Positions 57,701-64,000 of a stretch of 64,000 bases of DNA are shown one piece after another. Below the pieces are notes generated by a model that searched no databases, was not told the DNA's origin, and worked only from the letters and a program-made list of their open reading frames with translations. Source of the stretch: Rhizomucor pusillus. Its lineage: Eukaryota > Mucoromycota > Mucoromycetes > Mucorales > Lichtheimiaceae. The stretch lies in contig FWWN02000613.1 of assembly GCA_900175165.2 (NCBI GenBank), positions 1 through 64,000 on the forward strand, read 5' to 3'. Positions within the stretch are counted from its first letter, which is position 1, and every line of letters starts with the position of its first letter. Both the position numbers and the translations under genes were made by a program.

Positions 57701-58648
57701 TTTTCGATTTCCCAAAGTAGGCAACAATCTTCACTAACCGGCTGCCATCATCATCTTTTTGCCCTCTTCGATTTCCTCTCGAACCTACATAGCATCGCAG
57801 CTAAGTTGTCACAATATGCACCAGCGCTGCATTTTCTTTTCTTACCTGCTGCAACTCGTCGCGTGACATGGTCGCGCCCCGTTCTCGCAGGTATTTTTCC
57901 ATGCCAGCCACCTTCGTGCATTCGGCAGTGTAAAACTCCTTTGCCTGGAGCAAGCTTATTCATTAATATTGACATCATTTCCCCTCCGACGACCGCACAC
58001 TGACCTTTATTGCATTCGTGTGGTGCATATTCCTGAGCTGTCTAGCATTTTCAATCTGTTGATGTTGCTGTTTTGACGGCGTGTGTGCATAAATATATAT
58101 TCAAAATCATCAAAGCATCCCACATAGCTGCTGACGTACCGAACGCCGAGTCTCACGCTGCTCTTTAAGAAACCCTTCCAACGGTGCCTCCAAATGATGC
58201 TTGAGCTGCTGGGCTAGATCAAGATGTGCTCTTCCCGTCGTCTCTAAAGCGCTCGGTATATGCGACAATGATTCGGATAATGTGCCTTCCTCGGCTTGTC
58301 CAACAATAAGTTGGGACAATTTCAACAGTCGTTCTCCATAATCCTCTTCGATTTGTGACCTGTGCGTTTCAGTGTCAGGGAGGAGAGGGGTAAAGGGGTG
58401 GGCGGTTATCTAGTTATCTTTTTCTACCTTATCTCATACAGCTTTTTAATTTCTTCGCATGTTTGTTTAGAGGTTCGTAACTTTTCGACAAGAACGTCCA
58501 CTCCACGATCGCTTGCATCCTGGAATTGGCAACGTTGTAAGAGATCGGATTCTGTCACTGGATAGCTCGGTCATACCCAGAAAGAGTCTGCGAACCGCGC
58601 CTTTGTTGGAGGGGCACCGGTCGTGTTGGGGGAGATAACAGCAGCCAT
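54775..58648 (-). CDS. F-BAR and SH3 domain protein (Cdc15/Hof1/Imp2 type)
   Basis: Exon 1 gives MAAVISPNTTGAPPTKARFA and joins through DSFW/DASDRGVDVLVEKL, the standard opening of an F-BAR domain. The domain continues TCEEIKKLYEIR/SQIEEDYGERLL, HLDLAQQLKHHLEAPLEGF, AIKAKEFYTAECTKVAGMEK and YKRAVEVYNSVTTDWIQSW, and ends DINEFIQHYGTGSNLP. A long disordered middle (over 600 residues, rich in Glu, Gln, Pro, Ser) occupies one exon, 57212-55053. The C-terminal SH3 domain is AIWSYEAK/IPSEMSFQAGD, VLAVIHRQVDGWWEAEH and RGLIPGNYFESA. Cdc15/Hof1 proteins bind membranes and scaffold the contractile ring and septum, and link to formins and WASP. In coenocytic fungi the role may be septation at reproductive structures or endocytosis. 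Confidence 0.9.
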
Positions 58649-59224
58649 AATATCGCTGCTCGTCGGGAAAGGACAAAAGAGTTGCTCGGCTTGCAGAGAA
58701 AGAAAAGAAGCAGTGCAAATTCGATTCTAAAAATAGCAGCACGCTGCTTTTTTCCTGAGTACTTGCTCGCCAAGGCGGATTAAATTCCACAGAATAGTAA
58801 CTCGACAGTCTTGGCCGCCACCCAGGAATCGATGTCGTACAGGATACTCGTTTTATGTTTGCAGCTCTTGATTTAGGAGATACATGAAGGATATGACAAC
58901 CAACAGAGACCGCTTACTTGAGCGGGATACCCTACCAGCGAGTTCGCTACATATTTCTCTCTGCCTTGCGTTTTCGCATCCATTCGATACCCTACAGGTC
59001 AAGTAGTTCTGTAATTCTAGTGCTCATTATTCAGCGGTGTCTTCCACCATTCGGACTCTAGCATACAGCGGTGAAAGAAGCTGTCAACTTCCGCAAAAAG
59101 ACAGATCAATAGTCAACTTAAAATGACCTCCACATTTCCAAAACGAAAATGCAATCGTAAAATAGGACAGTAAACAAAATAACCTTGTTGAAAGTATGAT
59201 GCGAAAAAAAAAATAAAATATGCT
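58649..59224. other. intergenic, F-BAR promoter and ALY 3' flank
   Basis: About 575 bases with no coding signal. Confidence 0.5.
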
Positions 59225-60504
59225 CTACTGCATCTTTGTATCCTCCTCCTAAACAACAGACGACGTATGAAATTAACATTAAGGATGAAGAAACAACATT
59301 TTAAAATAGATTGTACCGGTGCTGCCATGTAGCTGTCCATATCGGCGTCGAGATCAGCTTCTGTTGGCTTTGGTCGATTGTTCTGCTGGCGGCGACGGCT
59401 ACCGCCGCGCGGTCCACGTCCTCCTGATGACTGACGCGGTCCACCTGAGCTGCGCAAAGGTCTTCTAACTGGACCGCCAAAACTTTGGGATGGTGCTGTT
59501 GAAGGAACAGTCTGGGAAGCAAACGATATACGCATAGGGCGTCCTAATAGATGGAAAAATGAGTTTACGGTATCGATAAAATAACGCATTTATCACTAAC
59601 CATCAAGTTCAACGTTGTTGTATTGAGCAAGTGCACGTTCTGCATCGTTAGGGTGAACAAAAACGACATCAGCAACACCTGCTGAGCCTCCGCTTGGTGA
59701 CAAGTGCAGGAAGGCGCGTTTCAAAGGGCCTACTTGACCGAATAGTTCCTATGCGAGAAAAAAACATCAGACAAAATTTCAGTGGTTTCCTAAAATCAAG
59801 ACTTACGTAAAGATCTGCTTCTGTGACATTGTAGTGCAAGTTGGTAATCGTTAACATGTTTCGTGACACGCGTGGTTGTGGTTGACTGCTGAATGCCGAA
59901 CTGCCGCGAGGCTGGGACCTCAATCCATATGGTTGACGCTTTGGGAATAAAAAAATTACGTATAAGAAGGGAGACGAATTAAAATATATGGAGAGAGAGA
60001 AAGGAAAATTGGGGAAAACAAGGTAAAAGAGAAACCCAATCAGCGCATGGACCTCAGCGCAAAAGTTGTTACCCGATCGGCGTGAGGATGCCCATAGGCC
60101 ACCTCCCGCCCTTAGGTTAATTCCAAGAAAAGGGAGGGAAACAGGGGGTCGCGAGCGTTCGTGCAAAAGACTGGGCGAGAGATGAGCGAGCATTCCTCGT
60201 CGCTTCACGGCAGGAGCACACTATGAAGCCGTAATCCCTCGCTCTGCAGTGCAATCCTCCTGATCTGCGCGCGCGATGTACAATGTATAGGTGTACGCTG
60301 GAAACTTGTGTGTGTGTGGACGGGAGATGGAAGACTTAACCAACATACCGAAAAGTTGTTGTTTCCTGCTCGGAAGCCTCGGGAAGATCTGGTGGCACCT
60401 CCACCGCTGCGAGGGCCACTGCGATTGCTTTGTCGACGATTCGATTTGTTCTGTGAGATGATATCATCAAGGGCCATATCAAGAGCACCAGCGCCGGAAG
60501 CCAT
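59225..60504 (-). CDS. yra1: ALY/REF-type mRNA export factor (Yra1-like)
   Basis: The start MASGAGALDMALDDIISQNK contains the N-terminal UAP56-binding motif (LDMALDDII). A basic RGG-like region follows, and the next exon gives PRVSRNMLTITNLHYNVTEA, the RNP2 strand of the RRM. ELFGQVGPLKRAFLHLSP, GVADVVFVHPNDAERALAQY and the end RPMRISFASQ complete the RRM. An Arg/Gly-rich tail leads to the C-terminal UAP56-binding motif LDADMDSYMA. The last exon adds only EEDTKMQ and a stop at 59225. Both UAP56/Sub2 contact motifs and the single RRM are present. It is a nuclear adaptor in the TREX complex that hands spliced mRNA to the Mex67 exporter. Introns are longer than elsewhere in the window (first intron several hundred bases). 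Confidence 0.95.
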
Positions 60505-61455
60505 GATCGTTGTAGTTGATTCGATGTAAGGGAAACAGAAGTTGTGGAAAAGAAACGGGGCGCGGGTCAAAGCTCGTAATTCGATTTTGCACACGTCATT
60601 CCCCCAGCTGCGTTTGAATTCAATCTCTCGAATCAAATCATCTCAAGGACACGGTTGACCACTACGGCAAGGCAATCACCCGTGTTGTAATCTCACACAT
60701 GACTTGTGGAGGCAGAACTTTACGAAGAAACTGATCTTGCTACGGCTCTGTCAGATGACATGAAGGAAGTTTGGTGTCGTCTGTCTTGACTCTGTCGATC
60801 CGAGCAAGAAAGTCCTCCGACCTGCGCGCGTCTTATACTATTTCCAGCGCTCTTTGCAAACCGAAGTATGCTATTTCAGGCGGCAAATCTCTTGATATAC
60901 TGCTTCAAAAGCGCCGAAACCCTAAGTTTGCGCGCTTTTGCCTTCCCCTTTAGAGTCAAGTCGAAAGAAAGAACAAACGCAAGATGTAAGAACATCCTGA
61001 GGAACTTTGTGGAACTAACAGAAGAGCAACAACGGCAATAGATCGCTCCGGTTTATCTTACGAAGTAGCCGAGGAAAATTTGGCATCATCCATGACGCAG
61101 ACGCCCTAATGGGCGATTACTGAAGAGGTTCCAGCTACTAGTGTGGTGTCCTTAATGCTAAACTCTTAGCAAGCGGATATTCTGGGCCAGCGACGAGACC
61201 AGTGTGAGCGAAGTCACAGGCCGTTACTGGAAGTAGTGAGAGCGCTAGCGTGAGTGATGATGCCAAGGTACACAAACGATAACATTCTTTGTTGGATAAG
61301 TGTCTTCACATCTGTCTATAAAAAGGAGCGCTCTCGAAGCTATATTCACGAGAACAGAGCAAGATCAGAAGGGGGTCAGTGTTCAGAAACTATACCTTAA
61401 GACACGACACTGAGACTCCAGTTATTTGGAAGAGTGCCTCCCCCGGACTTGCTAT
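60505..61455. other. spacer upstream of the SNF2 fragment
   Basis: About 950 bases without a recognisable gene. A TATAAAAAGGAGCGC sequence at about 61317 resembles a core promoter or LTR TATA region, but no terminal-repeat partner was found. Confidence 0.35.
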
Positions 61456-61614
61456 AACTTTCGTCAAATTTGCAGTCACCGGTTTATCGTCGAAGGGGTT
61501 GCAAATATTGTCAAACCCACCGGTGTTTCGGATGAAATGCTATATCGAGGATCTGGCAAATTCGAAGCTTTGGACCGAATACTGTCCAAGCTGCATATAA
61601 CTGGTCATAAGTAG
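61456..61614 (+). pseudogene. fragment of a SNF2/STH1-type chromatin-remodelling ATPase
   Basis: The plus-strand frame reads NFRQICSHRFIVEGVANI, then VKPTGVSDEMLYRGSGKFE and ALDRILSKLHITGHK followed by TAG. This is the junction of the two helicase lobes of Snf2/Sth1/Brg1 proteins (R-K-I-C-N-H-P-F-V ... GKFELLDRILPKLxATGHR). It lacks everything before and after: the next conserved strand (VLIFFQMT) is replaced by a stop. HP is changed to HR in the normally invariant CNHPF box. About 52 codons remain, so it is an isolated, non-functional gene fragment. Confidence 0.75.
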
Positions 61615-62614
61615 CAGCAAGCAAGCGAGCGTGGTTGACCTCTTTCCGCGCGGAGTTCCGTAAAGATAGACGAATCCAAAAGGTGGGTCCTGTCACCTGG
61701 GAAAATAGTCGAAGACGTACTCTTCCGGTTCGGAGAGGAATGTGCACGCTTTGTTCTTGACTGTGTCCGTCAGACCATCCATAATTGATGAGACAATAAA
61801 TGCTCATATAACATAATATGCATTATCAAGGCTCGTTGAATATGAAGCAAACGGGCTATTATGTGTGCATACACTTATAGCATAACAGCACATTGGAACC
61901 CCTCGGTCAAGCCTCGATATTTTCAAGCAAAATCCCAACGTAACAGCTTGTAATTTTGTTCTAATCAAAACGTCTTCTTGAACCTCATCGAAATCTATTC
62001 GCATTCTCAAATGATAACTATAGTCACCGCATCAAATTGTACATTGTAAACCCCATCATTATAATATCTACATTAGCATCACGATCTATCTCCAGGAAGC
62101 AAATAGTCTTTTAGTCCCTTCATATATGCCATTTGATTCAACATCCCATATGGTTCAGATTGACCTGTTACTCCACAAATAACAATCATTATCATATCTA
62201 TTTCTGTAATAATCAACCGGGCTGACATTGGCCAGTCTTCAGGTTCCACTGCGTCTGTTGTTTTCAAGCTGGGGGCACATTGGCGGGTACTCTTCAAAGG
62301 GAAGTATTCTGAGAAATCACCGCTATTTCCATAAGAAAGGATGTTTTGCTACGTGATTTAAACACAAAAAAGAAACATAATTTGATAGCTCAAATTGCAG
62401 AAAATTTGTTTTGATTTCGCTGGGCTGACTCAAATTACAGTGGAGAGATCTGATGTAAAAACCAAATAACAATGTCAACATTGGCTATAAAAAAGCAAGG
62501 CGTAATTGCTACAGTGCATGCGCAATGTAAGTAAATGTCTAACGGATACTATGTACGAATATAAAATTTTCCAGCCTTTGTCAGACTGCGAACACCCTTG
62601 ATATGCGCACACAG
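61615..62614. other. spacer between SNF2 fragment and AP-3 mu gene
   Basis: About 1 kb with only short ORFs and no recognised domain. It is AT-rich toward the right. Confidence 0.45.
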
Positions 62615-64000
62615 TTAGCGACTATCCAACCGAATTACTTCTCTGGTCGTTACCTTGTATGGTTTGTAGCCTTCGTGATACAATCGTAAGCTGTCGACCT
62701 TAAGACCAGATATTGCATACATGCTGATTTGGAACTCTGCACTCAAAGTCAAGCCGATCTCCGGATCCGTCTCGCTGAAAGAAATGAAGTAGAATAAGTG
62801 CCACGGATACTTTTTTGACAAATATTTGTATATACCTGCTTCGAAAAGTACCAGAGAGCATGGGGACTCGATCTCTCTGTTGAATCTTACCGATGTCCCA
62901 TTTTATACACTAAATATTGCATCAGCTTCAGCGACAGATACGCTCGGATTTACTTTACATACCTTTGTCACAGGATCATACATGTACTGCCCGACATTGC
63001 AGGTGGCATTGATGCTGACAGTTGTTTTGAGCATCGGAATAGTGAGTCTAACACGCTCAATCGGCTTTCCATCTGTCGAACGCGGAGTGACGCTGATATC
63101 AAATTTACCGCCATTTTTGGATGGCAATATTTGAGGTTTAACGTGTAACGGCATTGCTTGATACTGCGACAAAGGCACACTGAGGTGTATATGCAATGAG
63201 TCAACTGCAAGCCCTATACAGATCTATTCAAATACTTGCCGATAAGACATGAGCTTAAATTGACCATCAGGAGGAACGAAGGAGAGAACCTTATCGTTTT
63301 CCCATTTACGATATCTATCAGGTCACTGTCACCTACAACCCGAATTCGTAGCTATATATCTTAGATGTACACCGACCTCACACACGGATGAAAACTGACA
63401 TCGTCTATGAGACGTGGATTGACAAAGCTTAAAGTCAAATCTGGCATGCCTGTATAAAATCAAATTCGTGAATATATATGCTAATAGGTCTACTACTACG
63501 TAATATTACCCGAGAGCCTGCAGTTTGCAACAATGTTTCCATGCGCTTCGCACGATATGATCGTTCCATTTCTGTTTAAACATCTCGTATTAGAATCCAT
63601 AGTAACTAATTCCTCCCTCGCCGATACTTGCTGTGCTATCGTAGCGTCGATTTCTTCAATAATATCGAAATAAATCTCGTTCTGGGTGTACTTGACGCCT
63701 GCTTTGCGCCAGGGTATACTTGAAAGATTCTGCGGGAGTTTAGGCGCTACTCTAACAATCCAAGTATACGTCTAAGTTTCTATTTTCAAAGAAAAAATCT
63801 ATCTAAACAACGTACCCTGCTGCTGCTCCCACTGTTGTCATAACTTTGTTCATAATAGTCGGTGGCGGTATGATATCTTTAAGTGTATTTGGTTCGGTTG
63901 TCAGTGGGTAACCATAATCCATCATTTCCTCCAGAAGCTAAAGAGTGATTGTCAGCAGTCGTTTTCAATTGGATCACAATGGAGTATGCTCTACCTGATA
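62615..64000 (-). CDS. apm3: AP-3 adaptor complex mu subunit (3' part; 5' end outside window)
   Basis: The gene enters from the right edge. LLEEMMDYGYPLTTEPNTLK, DIIPPPTIMNK, then LPQNLSSIPWRKAGVKYTQN and EIYFDIIEEIDATIAQ match the linker and start of the mu homology domain of AP-3 mu. GMPDLTLSFVNPRLIDDVSF, RYRKWENDKVLSFVPPDGQF, KLMSYRQ, KFDISVTPRSTDGKPIERV, YMYDPVTK/, KWDIGKIQQRDRVPMLSG and MYAISGLKVDSLRLYHEGYK follow, ending IRLDSR. AP-3 carries cargo from Golgi or endosomes to the vacuole, and mu reads YxxPhi signals. The fragment holds at least seven exons. The N-terminal longin-like domain lies beyond position 64000. No defects were seen in the visible part. Confidence 0.92.

Noticed and set aside
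61300..61380. TATAAAAAGGAGCGC stretch considered as a solo LTR
   Set aside because: No terminal repeat partner, primer-binding site or target-site duplication could be seen.
1..64000. tRNA genes, CRISPR arrays, bacterial operons and a secondary-metabolite cluster
   Set aside because: No convincing A-box/B-box tRNA, no spaced direct repeats, intron-rich eukaryotic genes throughout, and no backbone synthase (PKS, NRPS, terpene cyclase) near the methyltransferases.

Overview
The window is nuclear DNA of a filamentous fungus, most likely an early-diverging lineage (Mucoromycota, probably Mucorales). Genes are interrupted by many short GT-AG introns, often about 50-70 bases long. The proteins are typically fungal: Lsb1/Pin3-like SH3 protein, CAP59-type mannosyltransferase, Uga4/Bat1-type permease, Rom2-type RhoGEF, Gyp2-type TBC protein. 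Several also have forms better known from animals: a canonical 4E-BP and a multi-HMA ATP7-type copper ATPase. The relics include a nuclear 25S/28S rRNA piece and eukaryotic transposon fragments. The placement is inference from gene content, because no marker gene can be aligned here.

Layout. 0-6.5 kb: a small spliced ORF at the left edge, then two tandem paralogous SAM methyltransferases (minus strand). 6.8-19.4 kb: a dense housekeeping block with an HSL-type hydrolase (-), an MFS transporter (+), 4E-BP (-), an intronless SASA/SGNH esterase (+), the Lsb1/Pin3-like SH3 protein (-), a UBE3D-like HECT_2 protein (+), an F-box/LRR protein (+) and an amino-acid/GABA permease (-). 19.4-23.5 kb: a gene-poor graveyard holding a CACTA/Plavaka-like transposase relic, an LSU rRNA fragment and a Ty3/gypsy integrase relic. 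23.6-31.4 kb: a seven-HMA copper ATPase (+), a ketopantoate reductase (+) and a CAP59-type mannosyltransferase (-). 31.4-35.2 kb: a second gene-poor stretch. 35.2-47.4 kb: RhoGEF (-), GRAM-TBC-EF-hand RabGAP (-), ribosomal protein eL19 (-) and an FHA/tail-anchored SLMAP/Far10-like protein (+). 47.4-52 kb: a Tyr/Gly-rich small protein and another gene-poor stretch with a weak TnpB/Fanzor-like relic. 52.2-60.5 kb: polyol dehydrogenase, TMX-like thioredoxin, F-BAR/SH3 protein and ALY/REF mRNA export factor (all -). 60.5-62.6 kb: spacer with an isolated SNF2 helicase fragment. 62.6 kb to the end: the 3' part of the AP-3 mu subunit gene (-).

The genes do not form an operon or a biosynthetic cluster. 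Thematic links are loose: polarity, septation and actin (RhoGEF, F-BAR/SH3, Lsb1-like, STRIPAK FHA protein), membrane traffic (TBC RabGAP, AP-3 mu), and translation or mRNA (4E-BP, eL19, ALY/REF). I found no CRISPR array and no convincing tRNA gene. I found no convincing undescribed system. The most interesting items are the metallothionein-like cysteine cluster inside the copper ATPase, the animal-like 4E-BP with a TOS-like tail, and the orphan rRNA and SNF2 fragments among the transposon debris.
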